Notes: generated by a model not told the origin, from the letters alone. A stretch of DNA of 64,000 bases from Actinostola sp. cb2023 (GCA_033675265.1 JAUJYZ010000125.1:124001-188000), one strand, 5' to 3'; shown: positions 34,580 to 46,945, counted from the first letter of the stretch. Translations and numbers: made by a program.

Positions 34580-35674
34580 TCAAACACTTGGTCTTAGTTC
34601 TGCCAGTTCAATATTGATTTGCAGCCTCAGCGTGATGCCTGGTTGATGGTCTACTTCGTATGTTTTAGTCACAACGAGGTTTCTTATCTTCTTACAGAGA
34701 CAAAACAACCTTTGAAACCTTTTCTTTAGTTCTTTTCTAAAAAAGGGAGAATCCATGCTGTAGATAAAAGGATTAATGCAACTGTTGAAGCCACTAACAT
34801 AGCGAACGATGAAATCGTTGTTGTATTCTAAGTTAAACTTGAAGACAGCTCTGATAAAACCGTAGCCAAAAAACACTGAATACGGCAGTGAAAACACCAA
34901 AATTACTTTCAGAAACATCTTTGTTCCTTGAAAGCGCCAGGCCTCAGAGGAGTTGATGTAGCGCATCCGTCCAGCCTGAATGGCGGATCTTCGTTTGTGA
35001 AGAAATCTTGCTATCGAGGCCGAAATGTAGAGGAAGATCAAGTTTGGGATGAAGTATTGGAATATAGCAAGGAAAAGAAATAGGACCCTTTTCCATAAAA
35101 GTCCATTTGAACCTTGTTTACAGAAGCAATAAAATGTTCGTCGTCAACTTCGTAACAGATTATCTGAATCATCAACGTCAAACAGACAGCAACTCCGATT
35201 CCTCCAATCCAAGCAAGAATCACTACCATCTTGATAAATTTTGTGTGCGGTGGTATACGAAACGGGTGGAAAATGGCGAAATATCGCTCCACTGCGATGA
35301 CTACAAGATTATTGATCGCCACCATTGGGATATGACGTATAAAACAGGAATAGAACAAGTCTGCAAATCCAAATGTTTTGACTGATTCTAACCAACATTT
35401 GAAAGCATATTAGGAAAGACGCAACCACTGAATACACGATATCGGAGACCGCTAAGCTTTGCACGAAATACTTGACCAGTAGAATTCTGCTGAATCTCCT
35501 CCGAAATGATCTTCTGCTTTTTGAGTTCATTGTTTTTGTTATCTGCAAAACGAAGATGATAAACCCAACACAGCCAAAAACAATTGGCAGCGTAATAAAC
35601 AGAAAACTTTGGACAGACTTTTGTGTCGGTAAAAACACATGGTCGACCCCACTTGTGTTGGATACTTCGGACAT
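34580..35674 (-). pseudogene. Class A GPCR copy 1, frame-broken with a TM7 deletion
   Basis: Intronless. Read from ATG 35674 it gives TM1-TM3 start, breaks near 35325-35340 (one extra base), resumes as the ERYFAIFHPF (TM3 end) and LAWIGGIG (TM4) stretch, breaks again near 35121-35134 (one base short) at the ECL2 Cys, and resumes through TM5-TM7 to the stop at 34580. Compared with copy 2 at 40577 it also lacks exactly 12 bases (four TM7 residues, LALF) just before NSCINPFIY. Much of TM3-TM6 is nearly identical in DNA to copy 2. The two indels could be sequence errors, but the TM7 loss favours a recent pseudogene. NSCxNPxIY in TM7 suggests a peptide-type receptor, with no ligand assignable. Confidence 0.75.
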
Positions 35675-36420
35675 GTTCCCAATCTTTCTTGTATATATAT
35701 ATAACCACGTCCTTCACAGATATCAAGGTCAGATTATTGTTTCTATCTGGCTAGTTTGATTTAAACGGAGGACAATGTGTTCATGCAGTGATGGTAGTTT
35801 CTCAACTGGCTTTAAATTTCTTGCTTCGATCTTCACGCTGCCAGTGTATTCGATGTGCATCTATTGAGACAAACTTTGCAAAGTGACACAATGGCGCTGA
35901 TCAGCAAGTGTGAGATACTAATTAGTCAATCAAGCTCTTCCCAGTGAAAACACCACTGTTCAAAACACTTCCAATTGGTAGCTTCGCACAAACTAAGGAA
36001 GTTTCCCGTGTAGAAACTCCCATGAATTTGCGTCACATATGATTGTGACTGACCTCACCAACTATAATGCGGTCACGCACGTTGTGTTTTACGCCCAGAA
36101 TTTTCCATAGCCAGTATGTTATTGGCTGATACGATGGTTAAATCAAGCCTCGATATACTACTTATACTAAAAGCTATTGTCTGGCGGTATTTATATTAAC
36201 AGGAACGACGTCAAACATGGCCGCTAAGTGTTTGAAGCACTTTGGATGATTTCAGTTTTACTTAGCGCTTCTCTTGTCTTGTTGTAATTGCACAGGCCTG
36301 TCGCCAGGACCTCGCATAAGGGGTGGTGAGGTTTCGTTTATTCTTTGAATCGAACTAAACGCGGTTAAATCTATGTTTTCTCAGTATACTCTGTTTAAAA
36401 ACATAGGAGTTCGTTAGCAG

Positions 36421-36447
36421 AATCGGAGTTGCTGTCTGTTTGACGCT
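36421..36447 (+). pseudogene. 27-bp fragment of the GPCR TM4 coding sequence
   Basis: These 27 bases, starting aatcggagttgctgtctgtt, are identical to TM4 codons of GPCR copy 2 (41047 onward). Flanking bases on both sides are unrelated. It is about 750 bases from the start of copy 1, in the opposite orientation to it. Confidence 0.75.
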
Positions 36448-37500
36448 CAGGGAGGAGCGTGCGGCGAAGTACGGAAAATTCCATTCCCTCTAGGGATGCG
36501 CCGGACAAGCCTCAACAAAAAGGGCAGAGAGCTACCTTATTCTCGCTAATTTTCGCGAGTACTTTTGAATGTCCTTGGTAGACTGCCAAGAGTTGAAATG
36601 ATATATACCCAGCAGACCATTCTCTGGCAATCTAAATGATCTGGGGGGAATAGAGTGCATTTCCGAGCAGCCAGGATTTTCCTCCCCTCCACAAACATAT
36701 AAATTTAAAGAGTAGACCCAGAGGAAGGGGGGTTTCAGGCACCCTGGGACGGCCTTGCCCTGCCTACGCCCCTGTAGATGGCGTGTCTTCTATGGAACAA
36801 AAGGAATGAAAAAAAATAATATTCTTGCACAAAACAAATGCTGAATTCAAATATGAAAAGATGAGATGTTCCGCATTAATTCTATTTCGAGATCTTTACA
36901 AGTTTTGTGAAAGGTTCGTACAAAATACTCCATAACAGAGCGTTCGAACCACCCCTGGCGACGGACCTGTTGTTATGTATGTATAGCCGAATAACTAAAC
37001 GGTTGTCTTTCTGGAAACTATGGTGAAACACTGGATCAGGCACGATAACTTTAGCCACTGTACTGACTTAATTAAATACTCTTGTTACCTACTTTACCCC
37101 GACGATAGACTTTAAATGCAACAAGAACAACAGTAGTAACAATTACAATGTCAATTCTTGTAGACTGCAAAACAGTCTCCACTTTTTCATGATGAAACTC
37201 CGCCGAGCTAGCGAGAAGAGTGGAATTTGTCCAGGCTGCGAGAGAATGAGACGAATGAGACGAAAACGGAGACAAAAGACGAGAGGGGAGTGTAATCAGT
37301 ACGGTGTTTTCCCTTCGAGTTAGTATACAGGTTTTAGTTTGAGGCGGCTTAATTGGACCCGTTGTGTTTGCTTTGTATCACGAAAATTCATGTGTGGCTT
37401 GTCATTAAAATTCCTTAATATTGATATTGAAAGTTACTGGAACGTGGAAATGTAATTTGATATTGCTGGAAAAGAGCAGGTTTTTGTTCTATTGTCGAGT

Positions 37501-37531
37501 CGGCCGCCATCTTGGTGTCCCATGGCGGCCG
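37501..37531. promoter_or_regulatory. Inverted pair of GCCGCCAT (YY1-like) motifs
   Basis: cggccgccat at 37501-37510 and atggcggccg at 37522-37531 are exact complements around 11 bases. GCCGCCATCTTG matches the known YY1 consensus. No gene start is apparent nearby, so this may mark a CpG-rich promoter of an unseen transcript or be chance. Confidence 0.4.
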
Positions 37532-37724
37532 CGTACAAATTAACCAAAATGTTCAAATATAAATTATCAAACTGCTCAATAACAAAGCAAGGTATTGGAT
37601 CAAAACTTTGTCAATTTGTTTATTTTTATCTCTGTTTAAGACTTGATATGCAGTTTTCCAATACAGTGATATGATATGAACTATTTCCAGCCGACAATCT
37701 GGACATGACTGATAACAAAATGTT

Positions 37725-38135
37725 ATACACCCTATGCAATACTCGAGTTTCTGTACTTTGCATAAATTTGCAAAAACTGAAAGAATAACGAGTTAAGTAA
37801 AGGTAAAATAATAGATTGAAAGACCATCGACAGTTTAGTACTTACCCCCAAAAGTGCATTAATAAAAATAAAACCATCATAAAGTAATAAGTGTTTGAAA
37901 GGTGCAAAATACATGGAAACGAGGCATTTAGGGCCAAAGTCCGGTTTCTGGTACAAATCTTTGTAATTTCAAATCACTATAACTTTTCAAGATTGCATAG
38001 TACAGCCCTAAAATTTGGTATGTTCAGTATTGAAAACCCTCTCTTCAAAGAGATGGTCAGATATTGCTGTAATATATTCCCAATAACAAAGGAAATCCGA
38101 TTTTACGATTCTACTATTTATGCATAAGGTTCTAT
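37725..38135. mobile_element. MITE family B, copy 2
   Basis: Same sequence and orientation as 31579-31993, with eroded ends (atacaccctatgca; tgcataaggttctat). The erosion makes this copy look older, or copy 1 more recently moved. Confidence 0.85.
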
Positions 38136-38453
38136 ATTTAGTGCTATTTTTACACGCAAAGCTTGGCATCCTTGTTCACGGTGTTCAACTGTTACACGAG
38201 TATAAACATTATACACAATCAATTAATTATAAGTTTCTAGTGAAGTTTCTTTCCTTTTCTCCATCTCCTCAGTTTAATCAAGTTGGAGTAACAATATAAT
38301 GTTATTTGGTACCGTTTGGTGAAATTATTGTCAGTCGCATCGCGTCGTACTGAGAAACATATATTGTTTATATTAATCAACGTTTAGCAATAAAATTACA
38401 ATTTTAATTTTAAAAACTGTTTTGTTCAACCAAATCGAAATTCTCAAGCCTGT

Positions 38454-39106
38454 TAAGGCCTGGGTTTGACCTTGTTTGACCTTGAGGACAGAATGAAGAA
38501 TTGCTTGACTATGGAAATACATTTTCAAGTCATATGTTCATGTTTTGTTAGTTTTGACATCCTTAAAATTTTGGTTTGCTTTTTTGTGGTGGTCACGTGA
38601 TCTATGACGTCATATTCAAGAAAAATACTAATTCGTGGATCCGGTAGCGAGTTTTGTAAGTGGCAAAAAAATCAATATCAAAATCAATGCATTTCATAGA
38701 GCTAAATAACATACTGGGTAGATGATTGTAGCTTTGCTGTCGGTAAAAGAGATATTAAGGGAAATTGTTTAAAATTTCAGGTCACGTGACCTGTTTTCGC
38801 AAATATCCCCTTAAATCTTGAAGAAAGTCCTATCAGCTAGGCAGATGTTCGTAGTACTCGGTAATTGAAGTATGTTAGGCACATCGTATTGTCTTTGTGA
38901 TTAAAACTCGTCGCCGGAGAAAAAAACGAATTTTGTATAATAAATAATGACATCACGTGGTCACGTGATCACTCTAGCCCTTGAAATGAAGTTAAGTTTA
39001 ATTGTCCTGATATTTTCTAACATTGTGCCAAGTTTCATCTAATTACGTCAAGTCTCCACGTTTCAACGTCAAAAAAACGTTTTTTAAAGCTCCTGACCCA
39101 GGCCTT
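38454..39106. mobile_element. About 650-bp foldback element with TAAGGCCTGGGT ends
   Basis: The ends taaggcctgggt and acccaggcctta are exact inverted complements. Inner blocks are also inverted (ggtcacgtgatctatgacgt against acatcacgtggtcacgtgat). No coding capacity. Confidence 0.75.
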
Positions 39107-39279
39107 AGTGGCTTGAGTTTATGCCTTCAGTTTACTTCTGAAGATAATACTAAAAAATAAAAAATAAAATTACACACTATTTTATAATTTTGCGCAGTCT
39201 GAAACTCTGGTCAGTAGAAACTCTGCTAAATGTTGTCGGACATTTTTCATATCTTGCGTATTTCTCCTAGAGTCTATTA

Positions 39280-39430
39280 GGGCGCGTTCACACTGGGATT
39301 CTAGATCGATCTGAGATCGATCTGAGATCGATCTAGGTCAAATGCGAGCTAAGTGTGAACGCAATTTTTTTTTCTAGATCGATCTCAGATCGATCTCAGA
39401 TCGATCTAGAACCCCAGTGTGAACGCGCCC
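39280..39430. mobile_element. 151-bp palindromic MITE with internal GATCGATCT repeats
   Basis: The ends GGGCGCGTTCACACTGG and its complement are flanked by TA on each side, as in Tc1/mariner-type MITEs. Each arm carries three tandem agatcgatct words, so the arms are self-similar as well as complementary. Confidence 0.85.
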
Positions 39431-40576
39431 TATATCGCGAGTTGAACATAATAATTAAATATACTATTTGTTCAACAGTCCCGGCCGGACACAAAAAAAA
39501 ACACGACTACTAAAACAAGAAATACGCAAAATATGAAAACTGAAATCGCCGAATTAAAAGCTTTTGTAGGCCATTTCAGACTAGAGTTTCAGATGGCGCA
39601 AATGGCTAAAACAGTAATTTATCCGAAATTTGAATTAGAGTGTTATCTTTCTGAAGTCATACAATTTGATTTGGTTGGACGGAACAGTGCATGCAACTGT
39701 ACTTTATTCTTGACTCAGCATTAATTAAACGACAACAATTCAATATTTTTAAACTTTATAAATGGCGGCGCGCTGAAGTAATGCAATGCTAGCTATACCA
39801 AAACAAAATAACGGCAAGAAATATCATACTCCAGGCCCCGGCCCGGGTCTATCTATCTGCATTCGGGTCTACCGAAAATCGGCGCGACCAGGAGCCCAGG
39901 TGACTGATTCTGGAGGGAAAAGGACGGACATGTATCGAATAAGTCTTATCCAACTGATAAAAACGATGCAGTTATCCAATAAATTGTATCCGTTGGATAT
40001 GACTTATCCGGTGGATAGCGCTATTCACTGCCTTTCGTGCAACCAGGGCCAGGACGATATCCAAAAGAAGATCACAGAACGATAAGGAGCTAAAACTGAT
40101 CATTTTAATAATTCACGAGGAGCAACGATAACAGCCGCTGAAAACTAAGCTAAGAGCTATAGAAAATCAGCTCCGGTATCTATCACATCAATTCCGGCCT
40201 GTAAAACCAACTGACAAGCTCAGTGATCCCCCATATACCGGCATAGAGCAGTATTCCACCCCGCAATAGAGTTCCTAACTGTGCTATGAATATGACTGCA
40301 TGACACGAATATCTAGCGGAACTGACACTTAAGGCGACACGAACTGAAAAGATGAATAAAACAAATAAGGAGTTAAAAGGCCGAGTAACGAGTAAGGAGT
40401 GTCGTTTGCAGCAGGAGGACAGAAGGCTAGAGTTAACTGCACGGCTTCTGCTTTGAGAGGACAAGTCACGTAAAAACCTGAGACGGTACGTAAAGTGATC
40501 ACCAACGACTGACATCAAGAGAGAAAAAATCCCTCGGTAGCGCGGTAAAGCATAATCAAGACAGCCATCGATCGAC

Positions 40577-41675
40577 ATGACTAAAATGTCCAACACAAGT
40601 GCGGTACACGTGTTTACACCGACTTATGAATCCTTCTATGGGATTCTGCTTGTTCTTCCGATTTTATTTGGGACAATTGGGCTTATTGGAAACGCGCTTG
40701 TGTTGTATACAGTACGGAAACTAAACAGGATAAACGAAAGTTTTTCTGTTCAACGAACATTTGGTAGAGCGCTGTTGATCAAATTTTTCATCCAAAATTT
40801 GGCGATCTCTGATATTCTAGGCTCGATTTCTACTTCTTTGATAATGTCCTTGCAAATGGTCGTCGATGTTCGTCAAAATATCTGGGTGTGCCGACTCTCT
40901 CGATTCCCATGCTATACCTTAACGGCGGCGACGATCAATAATCTTGTAGTCATCACAGTGGAGCGATATTTCGCCATTTTCCACCCGTTTCGTATACCAC
41001 ACACAAAATTTATCAAGATGGTAGTGATTCTTGCTTGGATTGGAGGAATCGGAGTTGCTGTCTGTTTGACGCTGATGGTCGAAATAGTTCGCTACGAACT
41101 GGACGACGAACATTACACTTTTTCTTGTAAGTACACGACGAAGGGTATCCTATGGAGAAAAATCCTATTCATCTTCGTTTTTATGTTCCAATACTTCATC
41201 CCAAACTTGATCTTCCTCTACATTTCGGCCTCGATAGCAAGATTTCTTCACAAACGAAGATCTGCAATTCAGGCTGGACGGATGCGCTACATCAACTCCT
41301 CTGAGGCCTGGCGCTTTCAAGGAACAAAGATGTTTCTGAAAGTAATTTTGGTGTTTTCACTGCCGTATTCAGTGTTTTTTGGCTACGGTTATCAGAGCTG
41401 TCTTCAAGTTTAACTTAGAATACAACAACGATTTCATCGTTCGCTATGTTAGTGGCTTCCTGGCTTTGTTTAACAGTTGCATTAATCCATTTATCTACAG
41501 CACGGATTCTCCCTTTTTTAGAAAAGAACTGAAGAAAGGGTTGCAACTGTTGTTTTGTCTCTGTAGGAAAAGAAGAAAACGGCCGCCCGTTGATGTATAT
41601 TCTGTTGTTTCCAAAATAACTGAATTAGACCGCCAACCTAGCATAGTGCTTAAGCGAATGAGGTTGAAAGTTTGA
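40577..41675 (+). CDS. Class A (rhodopsin-like) orphan GPCR copy 2, one 2-bp frame break
   Basis: Single-exon receptor of about 366 residues if two bases are restored near 41387-41391, where copy 1 has cggttttatc and this copy has cggttatc. Landmarks: TM1 GNALV, TM2 NLAISD, Cys before TM3 (WVCRL), ERYFAIFHPF, TM4 LAWIGG, ECL2 Cys (FSCKY), TM5 YFIPN, short basic third loop, TM6 FSLPYSVFFGYG (no CWxP), TM7 NSCINPFIYS, and a Cys pair in the tail (FCLCRK). There is no retinal-binding Lys six residues before the NP motif, so it is not an opsin. The pattern is like invertebrate neuropeptide-type receptors, with ligand unknown. All structural residues are intact, so it may be functional and the break an assembly error. 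Confidence 0.8.
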
Positions 41676-42000
41676 GACGTTAAGAGCACTGATACGTACG
41701 CCTTTCAAGAAGAGTTGGATTGTATTGAAACAAAACTAGATCGGCTTCAAGTCATGCGTCAGTGAAAGATCGCAAAAGCTGCCGAGTCTTAGCGGGACGG
41801 CGAAAACAGAAAATGAGCCCACATTTTATGCTGATAAAAGGAATCTTCTATAAAGGTTTTCAAAACTGAAGAACTGTTCAGACTCGAAATTGTTGATCAT
41901 GAAGATGTTATTCAATATTTGCAATTTCCCAGAGTTCGTTTGGGTCACAGCTCTCATGACAACCGGCGACCGAAGACCGACAAAGTTTGAACCCCTCATA

Positions 42001-42291
42001 CAGTCATTTGCAAAAATTCTGGCCGCTACGAAATATCAATATATCAATATATCGGGTGCATTATGGGTAATTAAATAATCTAAAATTCCCCTTAAAGCAG
42101 GTTAACGCCAGCAAAGTTGGTAGAAATATTTATTATAATGTTTATTTTAGTCTTACGTTTGTTGTTTGTACATTTTACTTCATTTAATAAGTTAGGAAAC
42201 TGAAAATAGTATTATTTAATTACCCATAATGCACTCGATATATTGATATATTCAGATATATCGTGGCGGCCAGAATTTTTGCAAATGACTG
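42001..42291. mobile_element. 291-bp MITE with long inverted ends and TA flanks
   Basis: The ends cagtcatttgcaaaaattct and its complement continue for about 85 bases with few mismatches (including gggtgcattatgggtaatta). TA borders it on both sides at 41999-42000 and 42292-42293. Located between GPCR copy 2 and TAF1. Confidence 0.85.
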
Positions 42292-42985
42292 TACATGTAT
42301 TATCACCAAGAAAGTTGAATGACAAGTTACATATACATTACAGTTTTGAAAAACAACCTTGTATTTATCTGTATTATCGTAGAATCTTTTCGTTTTTGTT
42401 TCTATATTATTGTTGTTACTTTGTGTTACCGGTATATATCAGATGTTCGTAAAAAATACCACATGTATTATCAAGCCCTATAGCGGGGAGTGTCTAATAA
42501 ACATAGCTTTAGTACCAGAAGTTCATCCTATCTGGACGATAAAATGTATGTATGTAAAAACAGTAGAACTATTACGAGTACTAAATTGTATAGGTACAAA
42601 TTGTAATTATATTCAGGAGCCATTATATTATTCAATAATAAAATTGTTACGAAAAAATTCCCACCACAATAACAACAGAATTTCCTAGACGAGGGGCAAA
42701 ACTGCCCCCATGCGGTATCAAGCAGATGTGTATTCTATTATGCTACAATTACATCTATGGTAGTCCTGAGGTATTATAGCATATTATTAAAACGGTCCGT
42801 ATGCAACTCAGTTGATGAAAATTCCTCACATGACGTCAATATTGACTGATAAATTGAGGGAAAGTTAAAGTGCTATAAGTAATATACCTATAAACCTTCT
42901 GAGCGTTAGCCATAGAAATAAAGGAGCTGAAAAATCCGATGGAATTCGAATTCAGGCCCAGACTGGAAGTAGGCCGTGTGTAATA

Positions 42986-43116
42986 CTATTCACTACTTTC
43001 ACATCACCCATAATACGCACATTTTGCATACTATTAAAATGCAGTCTTCTCAAGAGACATTTACAACAAACTTGGGGCAAACAAAGTGTATCATGGGTGA
43101 CGTGAAAGTAGTGACG
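42986..43116. repeat. Inverted repeat 170 bp upstream of TAF1
   Basis: The arms tcactactttcacatcaccca and its near-complement (tgggtgacgtgaaagtagtga) enclose about 70 bases. It is either a small MITE or part of the TAF1 upstream region. The gtgacgtg block resembles a CRE/ATF half site. Confidence 0.5.
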
Positions 43117-43251
43117 GACATCAAGCAATAGACCATTGGAACTACTTGATAGATGTTATGTACCTTAATCATCCGCATTCCGTTTTCAAAAGTCTAAGAA
43201 GTTTCTTGAGTATGTTTCTGAGGGCCTGGGTACCATTATTAAAGCACTTTA

Positions 43252-43298
43252 AAACTTCCCGTGATGCATTATGGGCGTCATTCAACATGGCGGATTCA
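43252..43298 (+). promoter_or_regulatory. TAF1 start region with YY1-like motif over the start codon
   Basis: The start codon lies in aacATGGCGG, which combines a strong start context (A at -3, G at +4) with the ATGGCGG core of a YY1 site, an arrangement common at housekeeping gene starts. The word gcattatggg lies 25 bases upstream. No TATA box is seen. The frame stays open upstream to an ATG at 43146, but homology begins only at MADSEDE. Confidence 0.45.
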
Positions 43299-46200
43299 GA
43301 GGACGAGGTCGAGGATTATTCTTTTTACTGGACGGGGTTTTTGTTTGGCAATATCAACGAGAGAGGAGAATTAGAAGATGATGATATCTTAGACGAGGTA
43401 AAGGTTACTTACTGTGAGACTTGTAGATGTTGTTTGGTAGTAAGGTTGAGATCGTGGTTGTTTGTGTTGTTGGATCAGCAAGTCAGCTGTGCTCAAATAG
43501 TGTTTGCATCTAAAGCCAGTTCACCTAATCTATTGCTTTAGTTGTTGTTCTATTACAACAAAAAGCGACAACCACTACTCACTAATGGAGAAGCTTTATC
43601 GATTCTTCATGTAAGAGTACAGGCGTTTTTTCATTTTGATCGAGCTCGAAGATATCTCGAATATTCATACCAAGACAGTTCAGATCACACTACATTACAG
43701 TAAGCTTAAACACATTCATGCATGCGATCGCGTTTAATGTAAAGAATCCACGACTTGCTATTTAGTTGTATCTATTTAATTTGTTTGAAGAGTTACTTGG
43801 TGGCATGTTATATGATGATCAGCTGAGCCAAATCTAATAGTTGATCATGGTAAACAAAACGAAAATTGTGAGACAAAACAATAGTGTCTGCAAAGAAAGG
43901 TCTTCAAGACATATTCAGTGGTTAAAGGAAATCTATGTGACCATAGAAAGAGTACTTACGGTGTCATAGATTTCCTTTATCCATTGAATTTATTATTATA
44001 CACCAACGCAGCCCAATACTAGTGTACTCGCTAGTTTCCATTTATATTTCTGCAAGACATACATGTATGTACCTGTGTATGTACCTGTGCATGTACACTT
44101 GTACTGTAGCACGGACAAGTCATGCCTTGTACTACTTTTCCATGGTCAAAGGTGATTTTGTACTTTCCCCCAGAGTGACAAAAATGAAGCATTATAATCG
44201 CATTGTATTGTAATTTCCCATATGTTGATAGAACAGATTTCGTATGACTGTGAATAACCACAGTCACGTAAGTACTTTTTCACAGTCATACGAAGTCTGC
44301 TCTATACACAAATGTACAATACCCGTAGAATTCAGAGGTCAATAACTGGTTATTAACCTGGAAGTTGTTAGCCTGAAAGCCATTACATTGTAGAACCACC
44401 ATAGCTCACCAAAGAAAATTGACTTAACTATGAATTAAGGGAGTATATAATTATGGGCTGCTGAAGAAGTAACAAGTCATCAAGACATCGGGCTGGGCTG
44501 GGTATATTCTCACACGAAAAATACGATATATATGTAGATTCTGCAGTAGGCACTTCTTCATGTATTCATATATATTATTGTTGATTGGTTATACAAGGAA
44601 TCCAGGAAACACCTTGCACAGCTTAGTTGCCTTGGCGACATAGGAAGCCTTGTTAGGGACATTACTGAAGATGACAAATTACCAGATGAATTCTCGGATG
44701 AAAGAGACTCAGGTACAATGACAATGACTGCTGTATTCCTCTAAATCTCAATAATACCCTTTTTACCTACTCGTGGAGGAATACCCAGGTTGAGAATCTT
44801 GGCATGATTAATCCAAGATCATGACAAGATCTTGCAAAAATGTAACATTATCACCCAAAATATGTCTGACATGATCTTGTCAACCTGGAGTGGGAACGTG
44901 GGACCAATGGGACTGTTCAATTATTTAGCTAGTCATGCACCATAATATTTCGGTGTGTTTTAGCATTGATAAATAGTACATTTTGTTGCTAAGCTTTCAC
45001 TGATGATGAACAGTGGACACTTCTTGAAATATTTGTAGACCGAATAAATATGTACATATGTAACACTTCTCGTACTTGCATTCATAATAAACTACATGTA
45101 TGTTTCTTTTCTTTAATACTGCTAACGTTGGTCACTATAATGATTAATTAAAGGGGTCCCTGCCGAGAACAGAGTAACTAGTGACTTGTGATCCAAATCC
45201 AAATTATCCTTTGAAATTCAAAGAATCTTGAGGAGAATTTAGATTTCATCAGAGATCACATACAATGTACGTTGTTCTGGCAGGGAACCCTTCAGTTATT
45301 TGAACTGTGCAGTATAGTATTGAGTATTCTCTTCTGTCTTTAGGTTGGATACAGAAAGACTCAGATGCCAAAGACTTTAGTGACATTAATGAACTTGCTG
45401 ATGAAGATGAACAAGAAATGCTTTTTCCCCACACTCCTCCTGAGTCAGACGGTAAAAAAACATGAAATATTTACTTTTTAAGAAAATTAAATTTCAGTGT
45501 TAGTTTTTAATGTTATTGATCACTGTAGTATAAAGTACACCACCACTCAGAACTACATGTATGTTCAATTTTTTATTTTTATATCTTCATTTTATATTTA
45601 TTTTATAGTGTCCCCAATTAGTAGGATACTTGTGGCCAGCTACAAGCTCGACACTGAAATAAAGTTTTGTTTGATTGATTGATTGACATGTACATGTAAC
45701 AATCAATTTGTGTTCATAACATTGAATCATTTTGTGTTCACTGAATGCAACCTCCCGAACATTAACACTGAACGTCATAAACAAACTTTTATTGCATCCA
45801 TGTGTATTGAGGCGAATATGTGTAATTATCAATCTCTCAATTATATGTCCTTTATAATATTTTATCACAAACAAATATACATAGTTTTTATAGCATATAT
45901 TTTATACTGTACTTGTACAATTTAGGGTTTTTTCTTCTTTTTCTTCTTTTTATATTGTTGTATGCCTTGTATATATTTTTATTGCACAATTCAGGCTTCT
46001 GGCTGCAAAGTTTCAAGTTTAATAAACTATCATATTATTATCATATAATGCAGAGTTCATTTTGAGCAAACCCAAACAATCATGTTCATTTTAGGATTGA
46101 ATGAAAAATGAACGCAAGGGAGTAGTTGGTTCTCAGCAGTACTGTATGTTTAATGTGGCTAAATGAAATTTAGACTAAGTTAAACCTGAGGTAGCTGAGC

Positions 46201-46945
46201 AGTCGCTTGCATATGCGGGGGCACCCCAGGCTATTGCAGGACCTCCATGTGAGCCCATTGTTGTGCAGCACAGATCATTGCGATCTCGTGTCATGCTGTT
46301 GTTTGAGCTTGGATGGTTACCATGGTCTCCTCCTTGTTGCCAGGGACAAGCACGTCCTCCGTGGTGGCATTTTGGCACCTACATGTAAGCCCAACCTCAT
46401 CATCGCCAATGATGCCACAGATTTCATTAGAAGCCCTCAACCAGTGACAAATTCAGTGCTGCTTGATAAAATTTATTGGACAACTGCATCAATTCTATAT
46501 GCTGAATAAGACTTATCTGGTGGATAGCGCTATTTACCTTTTGTGCAACTAGGGCCAGTAGGACCATCTGCCTACTTTAAATTATATTGAAATCCCTACT
46601 CATTTTGTACATGTATATGTAACATATGTATGTAAATTAAAATGGTTTTAATTCTAAATGTTTGATTATAATATACCCAGAAGATGATGATTATGATGGA
46701 GATGATGAAAAGAAAAGCAGCAGAAGGAAAGGTGAGAAATTTGACCAGAAAATGTTGATCATAAATGCAGTTTATAAAACTTGTATTGTTGAAAATGCTA
46801 GGTTCTTGAATCCAGATTTTCTTTCCTGCAGGTCATCTACTCATCCTACCAACAGTTGCTCCTGCTGCTAGTACTCTGTCAAAAGAGGAAAAAGATAGAA
46901 TAGCCATGCCTCCCCCTCCTGTTCTGCCAACTCCTCTGTCGCCAA
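43287..46945 (+). CDS. TAF1: TAF1 exons 1-5 (acidic N-terminus)
   Basis: Exons 43287-43397, 44598-44712, 45344-45451, 46681-46731 and 46832-46945. Exon 1 has [16 protein letters not shown]. Exon 2 has RKHLAQL, equivalent to KKHLAGL of the vertebrate protein. Exon 3 has [20 protein letters not shown]. Exon 4 is an Asp/Lys-rich 51-base exon. Exon 5 has [13 protein letters not shown]. This covers the region that carries the TBP-binding TAND segments in other TAF1 proteins. Confidence 0.9.

Larger units (their letters stand above)
35675..40576. other. Intergenic region between the two GPCR loci, no supportable gene
   Basis: Apart from the GPCR scrap at 36421, the GCCGCCAT palindrome at 37501 and the mobile elements at 37725, 38454 and 39280, I see no gene or RNA. 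Open frames are short and unrecognised. Confidence 0.6.

Noticed and set aside
40577..41675. Opsin
   Set aside because: TM7 has Leu where the retinal-binding Lys should be, six residues before the NP motif.
43146..43286. Longer TAF1 N-terminus from ATG 43146
   Set aside because: The added 47 residues have no TAF1-like features, and MADSEDE at 43287 has the better context and matches the family start.
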